From contig NZ_LOHF01000002.1 in NCBI RefSeq assembly GCF_002158995.1, positions 62,001 to 126,000 of the forward strand: a DNA stretch of 64,000 bases, given 5' to 3'. The position numbers and the translations under genes are program-made. This DNA comes from Pseudomonas caspiana. Its GTDB lineage: Bacteria > Pseudomonadota > Gammaproteobacteria > Pseudomonadales > Pseudomonadaceae. Below, one piece after another: positions 34,688 through 43,547 of this stretch. The notes below the pieces were generated by a model. It had not been told where the DNA came from. It did not search any database and saw only the letters and a list, made by a program, of their open reading frames with translations. The stretch's first letter is position 1, and each line of letters starts with the position of its first letter.

Positions 34688-35929
34688 ATGAAACGTTCTG
34701 AGATCAAGCGTCGCCCCCTCGCAGACACCACACTTGCTGGGTTGGAGCCTGATTCGAAGGAATACCGGGAGCTTGACGGTAACGGCCTCTATTTCAGGAT
34801 CAAACCTGACGGTGGAAAATCATGGCAGCTCCGATACAAACGGCCTGCGGGTAACTGGGCTTGGATGGGGCTCGGGGGCTATCCAGAAGTGAGCGGCGCA
34901 CTCGCAAGAGAAAAAGCAGCCGAACTTCGTAAGATTGTAAGTGGCGGTGCTGACCCCTTGGAACAGAAGCGCGCTGCAAAAGAAGCAATCGATGTCGCCA
35001 AAAGCCGAACCTTTAGAGCCGCCGCAGAAGCCTGGCTTAAGGCGAAAGATGAAAAGGGACTCGCACCTTCAACTCTGAGCAAAATCAAAACTTACCTCGA
35101 TAAGGACATCCTCCCGGCTTTGGGAGATATACCTCTCGACAAAATCACCCGCACAGATTGCGCAGACCTTCAGGCTTCTATAGAAGCTCGAAATGCACAC
35201 AACGTAGCGGAGAAATGTCGCACTTGGGTCAACCAGATTTTTGGGAGGGCCATTGCGCTAGGCCTGACTGAAAACGATCCGGGCAGCCGCCTCCGTGATA
35301 TCGCAGCGCAAGCCCCTAAGACTCAGCAGCATCCGCATTTGCTGGAGCCCGAGCTGGGTGACTTCCTCACGGCACTTAAAAAGACCCCCAGTAGACTGAC
35401 GGCCCGCACCGCTGCTTGGCTTTGTATTTGGACAGCGTCTCGACCAGGCATGGTTCGATTAGCCGAATGGAAGGAAGTCAATCTCGAAGCCGGGCTTTGG
35501 ACGACACCTGCAACGAAAATGAAGATGCGGAGAGACTTTGTTTGCCCACTCCCCTCTCAGGCCATTGAGGCGTTGAAGGAACTTCATGCGCTGACAGGCA
35601 GGAGTCGGTGGCTATTTCCAGGTGTCGGAGCAAAAAATCCAACGATCAGCGAAAACACCATTAACAAGGTTTTCGCAACAATCGGCTACAAGCGTCGGCT
35701 TGTAGGGCACGGCACCAGACACACCGCGAGCACACTACTCCGTGAGCACGGCTTTCCTAAGGAGCACGTAGAGGCACAACTTGCTCATAAGGAGGGAGGT
35801 GTGTCCGGCGTGTACAACAAAGCTCAATACCTAGATCACCGAATCAAGATGATGCAGTGGTACGCGGATTACCTTGATGCATTAGCAGCAGGCAATGTAG
35901 CGCAAGGTCAATTTGGAAAGGCAGTATGA
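34688..35929 (+). CDS. P4-type tyrosine integrase
   Basis: A site-specific recombinase of 413 aa from MKRSEIKRRPLADT. It has the N-terminal DUF4102-type domain (residues 1-95, DGNGLYFRIKPDGGKSWQLR), the SAM-like core-binding domain (about 105-200) and the catalytic domain with Arg252 (TASRPGM), His341-x-x-Arg344 (HGTRH), His367 (LAHKE) and a nucleophile most likely Tyr376 (GVYNKAQY). All catalytic residues are present, so it is probably active. It sits beside tRNA-Leu inside the element, the classical arrangement. The start avoids 32 upstream residues that run through the repeat cluster. Confidence 0.95.
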   Translation: MKRSEIKRRPLADTTLAGLEPDSKEYRELDGNGLYFRIKPDGGKSWQLRYKRPAGNWAWMGLGGYPEVSGALAREKAAELRKIVSGGADPLEQKRAAKEAIDVAKSRTFRAAAEAWLKAKDEKGLAPSTLSKIKTYLDKDILPALGDIPLDKITRTDCADLQASIEARNAHNVAEKCRTWVNQIFGRAIALGLTENDPGSRLRDIAAQAPKTQQHPHLLEPELGDFLTALKKTPSRLTARTAAWLCIWTASRPGMVRLAEWKEVNLEAGLWTTPATKMKMRRDFVCPLPSQAIEALKELHALTGRSRWLFPGVGAKNPTISENTINKVFATIGYKRRLVGHGTRHTASTLLREHGFPKEHVEAQLAHKEGGVSGVYNKAQYLDHRIKMMQWYADYLDALAAGNVAQGQFGKAV

Positions 35930-35958
35930 GAGCGCATATCCAGCCCCCCTCTAAAATC

Positions 35959-36081
35959 TGTGTAACGGGTGTTACCCGTGTAACGCCACTCGCCAAGCGC
36001 CTGAATTCATTGGCTTTACTTCCCGTTACACACATCTGCGATTTTCGAAAAACCGCATGTAACGCAGATGGAATGTGTAAC
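35959..36081. repeat. Cluster of TGTAAC repeats (left)
   Basis: Six copies of a (G)TGTAAC(G/A) motif in both orientations within about 120 bp: TGTGTAACG, GGTGTTACC (inverted), CGTGTAACG, CGTTACACAC (inverted), TGTAACG and GTGTAACA. Two of them form the palindrome CGGGTGTTACCCG. A further inverted repeat CATCTGCG / CGCAGATG spans 36033-36070. It fills the 243-bp gap between the integrase and the next gene; candidate iterons or regulator operators. Confidence 0.6.
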
Positions 36082-36172
36082 AGACGACAAACCATAGTTG
36101 CCCTTCTGGCAAGCACCGCTCGGGCGCATTACGCGGGTGGGACTCTCCGCATTCCGGGCGCGGGAAAGCCTC

Positions 36173-37096
36173 ATGGATGACGATTTGAATACCGAGGACA
36201 CGGCGTTCCAGATTGCGGGCGTGGAACTGCACCACCTGCTACTGGACATGGACGAGATCGAACTGGCTGTGAGCGAACTGGCACTCTATGGCCACTTTTA
36301 CCGACACTTCAAGGAAAGCTTTGGCCTCATCCACGATGCACAAACTTATTGGCTTGAGGATGGCGAATACGCCAAATATGCCGACGAGACCATTCAGACA
36401 ATGTTTCACAAGCGAGATGACATTGAGCAACAGTACAGCTTTGCAGACACGTCCTCGCTCCCTCAAATAGCTCGCCAATTCCTCGACGACGATCATCCAG
36501 CCTCTGACTCAAAGCTCGTAGCAACCTACGCCCTGATCAAGGCAATACAAGCAATTGAGGCTCTCGCGAACTGGTTGTTCGATCTGGAGCTTAGCGTTTA
36601 TAGCTTAGAGGCTGACTTGGTGGCGTCGATACGGCAGACAGATTCCAAACAATACTTAAAGCTTGTCGATAGGGTGCGAGATCGCGCCTGTGGTTTCGAA
36701 ATACGAAGTAGGGAAGACTTCGCAATGCTCTTAGGAGAAGCGGATAAGACGCTGATGCTGGCCTCCCTTTATGGCCAGATTGAGAACGTCGATGTATCAA
36801 AGCCAGGCTTTCATGCACATGGTTTTTTGCGCGCTGCACTGGGCAACCTCACGGCCTCTCAAGCATCGCTACGCGGAAAAAAAGCCGGTGAGGGGAATCG
36901 CAATCCGGACTCAGACAAACAACAGGCAGCAACGAAACGGTGTGAGCGTATTTGCAAAGCAGCTGATCGCCATATATCCGCTGACCCAAAAATATCAGGA
37001 ACTGACTTAGTGAAGGCCGTTGTTGAGAAAGACAAGATAGCGTCGATACCCACCGTCAGGAAGTACCTCCTAGAACGTCTCTATCTACCTCGTTAA
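36173..37096 (+). CDS. Hypothetical protein of the integrated element
   Basis: A 307-aa soluble protein from MDDDLNTEDTAF that I do not recognise. It is mostly helical by composition, with many Ala/Leu/Asp residues (ALIKAIQAIEALANWLFDLEL). A basic, Lys/Arg-rich C-terminal 80 residues (GKKAGEGNRNPDSDKQQAATKR) ends in a possible winged-helix-like tail (ISGTDLVKAVVEKDKIASIPTVRKYL). It lies just downstream of the left TGTAAC cluster and is followed by a strong terminator, so it is a single transcription unit. DNA binding is a guess from the tail only. Confidence 0.75.
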   Translation: MDDDLNTEDTAFQIAGVELHHLLLDMDEIELAVSELALYGHFYRHFKESFGLIHDAQTYWLEDGEYAKYADETIQTMFHKRDDIEQQYSFADTSSLPQIARQFLDDDHPASDSKLVATYALIKAIQAIEALANWLFDLELSVYSLEADLVASIRQTDSKQYLKLVDRVRDRACGFEIRSREDFAMLLGEADKTLMLASLYGQIENVDVSKPGFHAHGFLRAALGNLTASQASLRGKKAGEGNRNPDSDKQQAATKRCERICKAADRHISADPKISGTDLVKAVVEKDKIASIPTVRKYLLERLYLPR

Positions 37097-37101
37097 AACG
37101 C

Positions 37102-37132
37102 AAAAAAAGCAAACCATGTTTGCTTTTTTTTT
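37102..37132 (+). terminator. Intrinsic terminator
   Basis: AAAAAAAGCAAAC-CAT-GTTTGCTTTTTTT, a perfect hairpin with a T8 tract, six nt after the stop of the hypothetical gene. Confidence 0.9.
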
Positions 37133-37174
37133 GCCCCCTAGTCTGTGCCTGTCTCTTTCCGTATAGGCACAGCT

Positions 37175-37492
37175 ATGAACTCCCGTCTCCAAGAAGTAAA
37201 CAGCAATACCACGATGGCAGAGCTTTCTCACAAGGCTCCTGAAAGTCCTTACACATTGCTTGAGCTATTTGATGCCGCCTCCACGCTGATTCGCGTGAAA
37301 CAGGTCATGGCCATCACTGGTATTGGTCGCGCTACCGTTTACAAACTGATGAACCAGCCTGACAGCGGCTTTCCACAAGCAGTAAAACTCACCAATAGCA
37401 CGGCACGAGGCGCGCCTGTAGCGTGGGTTCTGTCCGAAGTCCAAGCATGGGCACGCAGCCGCATTGAGGCGCGTGATCAGGTGGCCGCATGA
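37175..37492 (+). CDS. AlpA-family transcriptional regulator
   Basis: A 105-aa protein with a MerR-like/AlpA helix-turn-helix in its C-terminal two thirds (IRVKQVMAITGIGRATVYKL, then FPQAVKLT and WVLSEVQAWARSRIEA). AlpA-type proteins activate excision or replication genes of P4-like elements. The ATG at 37175 is chosen within a longer frame; a second in-frame Met follows at residue 14. The stop overlaps the next start as ATGA, so it is the first gene of a coupled operon. Confidence 0.85.
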   Translation: MNSRLQEVNSNTTMAELSHKAPESPYTLLELFDAASTLIRVKQVMAITGIGRATVYKLMNQPDSGFPQAVKLTNSTARGAPVAWVLSEVQAWARSRIEARDQVAA

Positions 37493-38097
37493 CTCACCGC
37501 ACCTCAAGCGTCGCCGGGCCATTTATCGACTCTTACAGCGTTGGCTTTCGACTGTATCGAAAAGGCGAAATCAACTGGAAGCATCGCACGATTGCAGGCG
37601 TCAGCTGGAACGGCCAAGAGCAGGAAGCGTTCTTTTTCAACGCAGAAGGCATGGCCCTCCCCCTAAAAGCCGACCCATGGAGACTGCCCGAGTGGATCCG
37701 CGAACATGCAGTCCGACGCGAATTTGCAAGCGTGCATGGTGACGGTTATTTCGCAATGAAAGAAGGTCGCCGCAAAGCGTTAAAGGCTGCCGGGTTAAAC
37801 GACTGGGTGACCTACTGGCTCGTCGATCAATCGGGCGGCTTTGCCAACGATGCCGAGGTCTGGCAACGCCATGTCGATGCAGACCTAGCAACCGAGCGAG
37901 CCGAGTGCGAAACAGTCCACACAGAAATGCGCCTACAGAGTGACCGAGCAGATTACATCCAGCAGTGCGTAGCTGAGCGCCTTGAGCATCTGGCGGTAAC
38001 GCATCGCCGACGGTGCGCAGAGGATCAGAAGATCCTGGCTTGGTTGAAAGGTGAAGTCCCGCCGCCGCTGTTTGCAAAGGATGGTAACGCACCATGA
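37489..38097 (+). CDS. Hypothetical protein following AlpA
   Basis: A 202-aa protein, not recognised. It begins MTHRTSSVAGPFID and has an aromatic-rich N-terminal half (WKHRTIAGVSWNGQEQEAFFF) and a charged helical C-terminal half with many Arg/Glu/His (EHLAVTHRRRCAEDQKIL). No signal peptide or TM. Its ATG overlaps the AlpA stop, so it is co-translated. Similar unnamed ORFs occur in Pseudomonas satellite-like islands, but I cannot give a function. Confidence 0.75.
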   Translation: MTHRTSSVAGPFIDSYSVGFRLYRKGEINWKHRTIAGVSWNGQEQEAFFFNAEGMALPLKADPWRLPEWIREHAVRREFASVHGDGYFAMKEGRRKALKAAGLNDWVTYWLVDQSGGFANDAEVWQRHVDADLATERAECETVHTEMRLQSDRADYIQQCVAERLEHLAVTHRRRCAEDQKILAWLKGEVPPPLFAKDGNAP

Positions 38098-38181
38098 CCT
38101 TATCCCCGGTCTCGCAGCGCCTTATCCATCTGGCGCGCCGCATCATCCGCTCGCTTTCCACTCGACACCTGCACTAACGAA

Positions 38182-38209
38182 AACGCCCCCGGCGGCAACC
38201 GGAGGCGTT
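38182..38209. other. Hairpin in the AlpA operon-primase operon gap
   Basis: AACGCC-C-CCGG / CCGG-A-GGCGTT with a CGGCAA loop. No T tract follows on either strand, so it is more likely a structured leader or processing site than a terminator. Confidence 0.45.
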
Positions 38210-38222
38210 GAGGTAAATCTGT

Positions 38223-38544
38223 ATGCACAGACAATTTATGCCGCATGAAAAAAATGCGCAAGCTCTTCGCCTAGTTGCGCTTTCCAAAAAGCGGCGGTAC
38301 TCTCCTGCCGTCGCTGCAAATTCAGCGACCGGGCTTGGTAACCCGACGAAATCAAGGCGCAACAGCGCCCCCATTACGATTGCAGGCGCTTTTTTTGTGC
38401 CCGCAGTTACGTGTTATGGCGGCTGTGCGTGGGAGGCATTCGTGCCTGCCGGGTTCCTTGATTCCCGGTTTACCAACCTGCGCACAGCTGCCACCCATTC
38501 GCTTGGTAACGAACGTGGCAGCTCCTCAAATCAAGGAGCACCAC
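38223..38544 (+). other. Leader region with possible Ash/Icd-like reading frame
   Basis: This 320-bp stretch lies upstream of the small-gene chain leading to the primase. The frame starting at 38223 reads AGAFFVPAVTCYGG and AATHSLGNERGSS, which reminds me of Ash/Icd-like proteins of P4-type elements. It runs in the same frame through to the stop at 38981. A second frame (from 38275) is also open. Composition is Arg/Ser/Pro-rich and no ribosome site precedes it. Coding status is unresolved. Confidence 0.3.
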
Positions 38545-38703
38545 ATGCACGCCCTCAATCCGTCCAAAATTCGCGCCGCCGCTCATCGAGCAATGGCTCT
38601 TGCCGCTTTACACGCCAATTCCAGCCTCGCCACTCGCATCGCCCGTTACAACGCCCATATGACCAAAGCCCGTGCCTTGGAATCCACCGGGGGCGCGCAA
38701 TGA
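38545..38703 (+). CDS. Small Ala/Arg-rich protein
   Basis: A 52-aa ORF (MHALNPSKIRAAAHRAMALA...) with an excellent ribosome site AAGGAG 6 nt before its ATG. Its stop overlaps the next start as ATGA. It is predicted helical and basic; unknown function. The strong start signal and the coupling are the evidence for it, over the longer frame that runs through the same DNA. Confidence 0.65.
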   Translation: MHALNPSKIRAAAHRAMALAALHANSSLATRIARYNAHMTKARALESTGGAQ

Positions 38704-38981
38704 AACAGACACTGAGCCACTCGACGCCCGAAGACATTTTCTCCCTGACCGACGTTGAGGCCGGTGTGCCCATCGACGCAATTACCTGCGCCATCAGCCG
38801 AGCCGATGCCGTCCTGCTTTTACTTGAGGATCAGTTCGAAGACGAACGCCCCAGCCTGTCGAACCACGTGATCGCCTCCGCGCTTTGGGATGTGCGCGGC
38901 ACGCTGGGACTGATTCACAAATTAGCCATGCACGCTGACCGTACCTCCGCACCTGTCGCACACGTGGAGGCTGGATCATGA
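38700..38981 (+). CDS. Small hypothetical protein
   Basis: A 93-aa acidic protein (MKQTLSHSTPEDIFSLTD...). Helical segments AITCAISRADAVLLLLEDQF and VIASALWDVRGTLGLIHKL suggest a small four-helix domain like those of other Pseudomonas DUF3077-neighbour proteins. It is coupled on both sides by ATGA overlaps (38700 and 38978). Function unknown. Confidence 0.75.
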   Translation: MKQTLSHSTPEDIFSLTDVEAGVPIDAITCAISRADAVLLLLEDQFEDERPSLSNHVIASALWDVRGTLGLIHKLAMHADRTSAPVAHVEAGS

Positions 38982-39259
38982 CAACCGATCATGACCTTAA
39001 AACCGTCGGCAAGACTTTGTTTGGCCGATACGACGCCGAGAACATCCCATTATTCTCTGTCAGCGCGGGGGTTTCGATTGAAGAGGCGCTGGAACACGCC
39101 TCATGCCTGATGGGCTGCGTCCGAGAACTGACCCTCGTTGACTCGATGGGCGATGAGGCAGACGTACGGGTATGGTCAGCGCATTATCTGGGCGAGATGG
39201 CGAAGGCCATCATCGACGACGTGACGATAGGCCTCAAGCATTCGAGGACTCGCCCATGA
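38978..39259 (+). CDS. DUF3077-like small protein
   Basis: A 93-aa protein resembling the DUF3077 family of Pseudomonas: LFSVSAGVSIEEALEHASCL and SAHYLGEMAKAIIDDV are the matching stretches by memory. Function is unknown. Its stop overlaps the primase-helicase start (ATGA at 39256), so the gene is translationally coupled to replication. Confidence 0.78.
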   Translation: MTTDHDLKTVGKTLFGRYDAENIPLFSVSAGVSIEEALEHASCLMGCVRELTLVDSMGDEADVRVWSAHYLGEMAKAIIDDVTIGLKHSRTRP

Positions 39260-42150
39260 CGTCTCCCTCGAATAAATCAGCCAAGCGTCCCAGTTTTGCC
39301 GAAGTGAAGCACGCCGCCATGGGTGCCGTTGAACAGGTGCTTGCCCAATGGCTTCCGGGCGGCAAACGTGTAGACGGCGGCAAGGAATACACCGCGCCGA
39401 ATCCAACACGGGCCGACAAGCGTGCAGGCTCTCTCAAAGTGAATCTGGCCAAAGGAACATGGGCCGACTTTGCGACCGGCGATAAAGGCGGTGACCTGAT
39501 TGATCTGGTGCGCTATCTGGACGGCGGCACTGACGTCGAGGCTTGCAACAAGCTGGCTGACTTCCTGAACGTAGTTGCCGATAGTTCGCAGTCAGCTTCC
39601 CCTCCCAGCAAAAGCAAAACTCCGGAATGGGTCGCCCTTCAGCCGATCCCTGACGCGGCCATGAAGAAATGCCCAGCCAAACACCGGCAACACGGCACGC
39701 CGTCGAAGGTGTGGGTTTATCGTGCCCCTCAGGGCCAGCCGGTCATGGTGCTTTATCGTTTTGATTTGGAGCCGGACGAAGACGGCAAGGCCCGCAAAGT
39801 GTTTGCGCCTCTAACCTGGTGCCAACGAGCCGACGGCCAAACGCAGCAATGGCGCTGGCAGGGCTTGCCCGAGCCGCGCCCTCTTCTTCGCCTTGATGAA
39901 CTGGTACAGCGTGCAAAGGCTCCGGCCGTACTGTGCGAAGGTGAGAAGGCCGCAGATGCGGCGGCAGAGCTCTTTCCCGAATACGTCGCCACCTGCTGGC
40001 CAAACGGCTCGAACTCCTGGCACAAGGCAGACCTTTCCCCGCTTAAGGGACGGCATGTGGTGCTCTGGCCCGACAATGATGCTACCGGCAAAAGCTGCAT
40101 GGAGGCAGTTGCCAAACAACTCCAGCAGCTCGGCGTTGAGTCGGCTCGCGAGATCGATCTGGCCTTGTTCAAGCGTAAGCCCACGCTGAAAAATGGCGCA
40201 CCCGGTTTCGCAAAAGGCGGTAGCTGGGAAGACGGCGACGATGCGGCGGATGCTCTGGCCAAAGGATGGTCAGCCGCTCACATGGCAGAGCTGGAACGTA
40301 GTGGCGAGCTATTCGTTGCCGGATCCGACTCACCAGTGGCGACCCCGGCAGAACCCAAGGCCAAGCCTGCCCCTAAGCGAGCCGCAAAGCCCAAAAATGA
40401 CCTGATGCCGGGCGGCTTCCGCCTGACGCCAGAAGGTGTGTTTTATTCCGGTGACGATGGCGAAGCCCGCCCGGTGTGCTCACCTCTGGAGATCCTCGCT
40501 CGCACCCGCGACGCGCAGGGGCATAACTGGGGCTTGCTCGTCGAATTTGACGATCCCGACGGCGCGAAAAAACGCTGGAACATCCCGGCCCGCACCATGA
40601 CCGGTGACTTTGGTAAGGACGTGCTCGGCCCGTTAGTGGACATGGGATTACGGCTGGCCGGTAGTCGCTCTGGCCGCAACGCACGCAACGACCTGCAGAG
40701 TTACCTCGGTGGCTTCGACAGCGCCCAACGAGCACGCCTGGTCACTCGCCTCGGCTGGCACGACAGCGCCTTTCTGCTGCCCGAGCAACAGGTCGGCTCT
40801 CATACCGAACACCTGCACTTTTACGAGGCCGGAGCCCAACTGCCACCGATCAGTGAATCAGGCACGTTAGATCAATGGCAGGAGCAGATCGGCGCTCTGT
40901 GCATCGGGAATCACCGTCTCGCATTTGTGGCCAGCGTTGCGTTCGCAGGTCCACTACTGCACATGCTGGGTCATGAGTCGGGCGGCTTCCACTTGTACGG
41001 CGACAGCTCAGGCGGCAAGACCACGCACCTGCAAGTTGCTGCCTCAATCTACGGCGGGCCGCGCCTTGTCCGTTCGTGGCGTTCAACAGACAACGCGTTG
41101 GAATCAATCGCCGCAGCGCACTCTGACGGGCTATTGGTGCTGGATGAGATCGGCATGTGCGATCCGCGCATTATTGGCGAAACGGTTTACATGCTGGGCA
41201 ATGGCACAGGCAAGGCCCGCGCCAATGACCGGGGGCAATCAGGCCGTCAGGTTCAGGAGTGGCGCTTGCTGTTCCTGTCGACCGGAGAGAAGACCCTGGC
41301 GCAGCACATGGCGGAAGCCAACAAGGAGCTCAAAGCAGGCATGGAGGTGCGCATGCTCGCCATTCCAGCGGACGCAAGCAAAGGCATGGGCATGTTCGAT
41401 CAGCTCAATGGATTTGATGATGCTGCCGCCCTCTCAGACGCGCTCAAAGCGCGCGTGGCGAAGTTCTACGGCACACCCTTGACCGCCTTCCTGTCAGCGC
41501 TGTGTGAGCCCGGTAAACGACACGGCTGGTCATCCATCTTGCGCCATACCTTGGAGGCGTTTGTTGCCAAAGCATTGCCAGCATCTGCTAGCGGGCAAGC
41601 ACACCGTGCCGCTGCCCGATTCGGATTGGCCGCCGCCGCTGGCGAGCTGGCCACCGCCATGGGGATTACAGGTTGGCCCGATGGCACGGCCACCACTGCT
41701 GCGCGGGTTTGCCTGAGCGCCTGGCTCAATGAGCGCGGCGGCGCCGGTAACTTTGAATCGGACGCCATTCTGGCGCGGTTACGCCAGGTCATCGAACGCT
41801 TCGGTGAAAGCCGCTTTACACGCTGGGAATCGGCAGCCGCGAAGATCGATGAGCATGGTCCGCGCACCATCGACCGGCTGGGCTTTCGCAAGTCTTTGGA
41901 GCACGGCCTCGGGGACGAATTGCACACCACCAATACCTACTACGTGCTGCCCGAGGCATGGCGTTCAGAAGTGTTCAAGGGCATGAACATCAATGCCGTG
42001 AACAAAGAGCTGATACGTCGCGGAGTCCTTGAGCCGGGACCAGATGGCAAAGCCTCTTGCACAGTGCGCCTGCCAGGCTTGGGCGCTCAGCGTTGTTACG
42101 TGGTGAAAACCGTACCGGGAACGGACGAAAGCGAGGCCAAGGCCGCCTGA
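39256..42150 (+). CDS. Primase-helicase (TOPRIM plus DUF927 ATPase)
   Basis: A 964-aa replication protein of the element. The N-terminal part has a zinc-less primase-like domain (GTWADFATGDKGGDLIDLVRY in part) and a TOPRIM motif with Glu at about 225 (VLCEGEKAADAAAELFP) and Asp-Asn-Asp near 273 (LWPDNDATG). A basic linker follows (about 355-385, KAKPAPKRAAKPK), then a DUF927 helicase domain with Walker A GDSSGGKTT (about 581) and Walker B LLVLDEIG (about 626). It presumably initiates and drives autonomous replication after excision, like the alpha protein of phage P4. The last gene of a coupled four-gene chain. Confidence 0.92.
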   Translation: MTSPSNKSAKRPSFAEVKHAAMGAVEQVLAQWLPGGKRVDGGKEYTAPNPTRADKRAGSLKVNLAKGTWADFATGDKGGDLIDLVRYLDGGTDVEACNKLADFLNVVADSSQSASPPSKSKTPEWVALQPIPDAAMKKCPAKHRQHGTPSKVWVYRAPQGQPVMVLYRFDLEPDEDGKARKVFAPLTWCQRADGQTQQWRWQGLPEPRPLLRLDELVQRAKAPAVLCEGEKAADAAAELFPEYVATCWPNGSNSWHKADLSPLKGRHVVLWPDNDATGKSCMEAVAKQLQQLGVESAREIDLALFKRKPTLKNGAPGFAKGGSWEDGDDAADALAKGWSAAHMAELERSGELFVAGSDSPVATPAEPKAKPAPKRAAKPKNDLMPGGFRLTPEGVFYSGDDGEARPVCSPLEILARTRDAQGHNWGLLVEFDDPDGAKKRWNIPARTMTGDFGKDVLGPLVDMGLRLAGSRSGRNARNDLQSYLGGFDSAQRARLVTRLGWHDSAFLLPEQQVGSHTEHLHFYEAGAQLPPISESGTLDQWQEQIGALCIGNHRLAFVASVAFAGPLLHMLGHESGGFHLYGDSSGGKTTHLQVAASIYGGPRLVRSWRSTDNALESIAAAHSDGLLVLDEIGMCDPRIIGETVYMLGNGTGKARANDRGQSGRQVQEWRLLFLSTGEKTLAQHMAEANKELKAGMEVRMLAIPADASKGMGMFDQLNGFDDAAALSDALKARVAKFYGTPLTAFLSALCEPGKRHGWSSILRHTLEAFVAKALPASASGQAHRAAARFGLAAAAGELATAMGITGWPDGTATTAARVCLSAWLNERGGAGNFESDAILARLRQVIERFGESRFTRWESAAAKIDEHGPRTIDRLGFRKSLEHGLGDELHTTNTYYVLPEAWRSEVFKGMNINAVNKELIRRGVLEPGPDGKASCTVRLPGLGAQRCYVVKTVPGTDESEAKAA

Positions 42151-42238
42151 CAGCAGCCTATCGAATGAGGTTGAACCGGCCCGCTCAGGCCTCGCCAGCC
42201 AATCCAAAACTTCCCTCTAGATAACACAGGACATACAC

Positions 42239-43081
42239 ATGAATAGCATCGAGCAATTGAAAGACAACCGCGCCACATTGGTCACGGAAATGGAGGCCAT
42301 CCGAGCAGAACTGCCGCCCTTGGAGGCAGCACTTGAAAGTGACGAGGTAATCAACAACCGTCGCGAATCCCATTTCAGAGATGAAATCAGCAGCCGCAAA
42401 CTGAAAATCGATGCGATAAATCAGCGAATTTTCGTATTGGATCAAAAGCTGCACCGCTTGGAGAAACTAGCCAACCGGGAAACATTGATGGCGCAATACA
42501 TTACTGACATGGCTGGCTGGGCTGAGGATGAGGTCGAGCTCAAAACCAAGCGGCAAAGCCTCAGCACACGCCTGGAAGAGGTCCGCCAGCAGGCGCAGGA
42601 AGAAATAAACAGCGCGCGGCAAGCTGAAACCCTGGCTGCTACCGCGTATGCACAAGCTGTGGCGTGGGGCGATGCCGAAGGCGAAAAAACGGCGAATAGC
42701 GATGCTCAGAAAGCTGCGAAAAACCTCGCTGCCGCCACCGAGCAGTACCGCCGCCATCAGCTGATTGTCAATGCCCTGGAGCAGGAGCTGAAGACCGTTG
42801 ACCAGCACATTACTGAGGCTCAGGAAAAACATAAAAAGCTAGAACAGCAGGCCCTACACCTTGCGCTGTACACCTATGAAGAAAAGTGGAATGAAGCGGC
42901 TCAAGCGCTGCTTGACGTCGGAGGCAAGCTCTATGCTGTCCAAAACCTGATCGGTCGTGATGCAGTGGCGCTGCTCAAGCTGGACATACCTGAGCAGGGT
43001 GAAAACTACGGCAGTTGGAAATGGCGGGACTTAGCAGATCGGTCGAGCGGTCATCGCACGCAAGACTTGCTTTCGATTTAA
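42239..43081 (+). CDS. Coiled-coil protein
   Basis: A 280-aa protein, not recognised as a named family. Nearly the whole length (residues 1-215) is predicted coiled coil with Glu/Gln/Ala/Leu heptads (EQLKDNRATLVTEMEAIRAE..., TLAATAYAQAVAWGDAEGEK), ending in a compact C-terminal segment (TYEEKWNEAAQALLDVGGKL). No TM or signal peptide. It lies 88 nt after the primase gene and before a terminator, probably in the same transcript. A structural or KfrA-like accessory role is conceivable but unproven. Confidence 0.8.
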   Translation: MNSIEQLKDNRATLVTEMEAIRAELPPLEAALESDEVINNRRESHFRDEISSRKLKIDAINQRIFVLDQKLHRLEKLANRETLMAQYITDMAGWAEDEVELKTKRQSLSTRLEEVRQQAQEEINSARQAETLAATAYAQAVAWGDAEGEKTANSDAQKAAKNLAAATEQYRRHQLIVNALEQELKTVDQHITEAQEKHKKLEQQALHLALYTYEEKWNEAAQALLDVGGKLYAVQNLIGRDAVALLKLDIPEQGENYGSWKWRDLADRSSGHRTQDLLSI

Positions 43082-43094
43082 CTGCTCGCCCCTG

Positions 43095-43120
43095 AAACAG
43101 CCTGCGTTCGCGGGCTGTTT
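43095..43120 (+). terminator. Intrinsic terminator of the replication operon
   Basis: AAACAGCC ... GGCTGTTT hairpin with inner TGCG/CGCG pairs and TTCG loop, 14 nt past the coiled-coil gene. It is followed by TTTATCA. Confidence 0.8.
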
Positions 43121-43361
43121 ATCACTTCGATGATAGAACCCAGTTACTCATCAATCCGAAACCTCTCATCCAAATCCGAAGCGATAAAGGAAAGGAGAGC
43201 TAACCTGACCGCCCTGCTCAGCAGCATGGTTACCAAAAAGAAAAATCACAGTCGAACAGAAGCCTACCGCGACTGCTATACAAGCAGAACTGGGCAAGCC
43301 ACGACCGTTAGCGCAAATAGACGCAGGCGGCCTTGCTCTAAATTTTTGACAGGCTGCTTCC

Positions 43362-43547
43362 GGCCGATTCTGTTGAAAAAGTCGCTCTGCCCAAACGGCC
43401 TGATCATTGACTGGTGAAAATGCCTTTTTTGCACGCTGCTACGTGAAATCCGAGTACGGAAGCCTCTGCCAAAAGTAAAGATTTCAATCTCGGACACATA
43501 CTTTCCCGATGCGCAAACCATTGCGGAGTTTTTCAACAGAATCGGCC
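43362..43547. mobile_element. 186-bp MITE-like element, copy 1
   Basis: Starts GGCCGATTCTGTTGAAAAAG and ends with the complement (CTTTTTCAACAGAATCGGCC with one change, GAGTTTTTC). The interior has GGTGAAAATGCCTTTTTTGC, CGTGAAATCCGAG and ATTTCAATCTCGG, which recur in copy 2. It has no coding capacity. The outer flanks (GCTTC before, ATAAGCAGAC after) extend the inverted repeat. It interrupts a recombinase-like fragment at its right edge. Confidence 0.8.
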
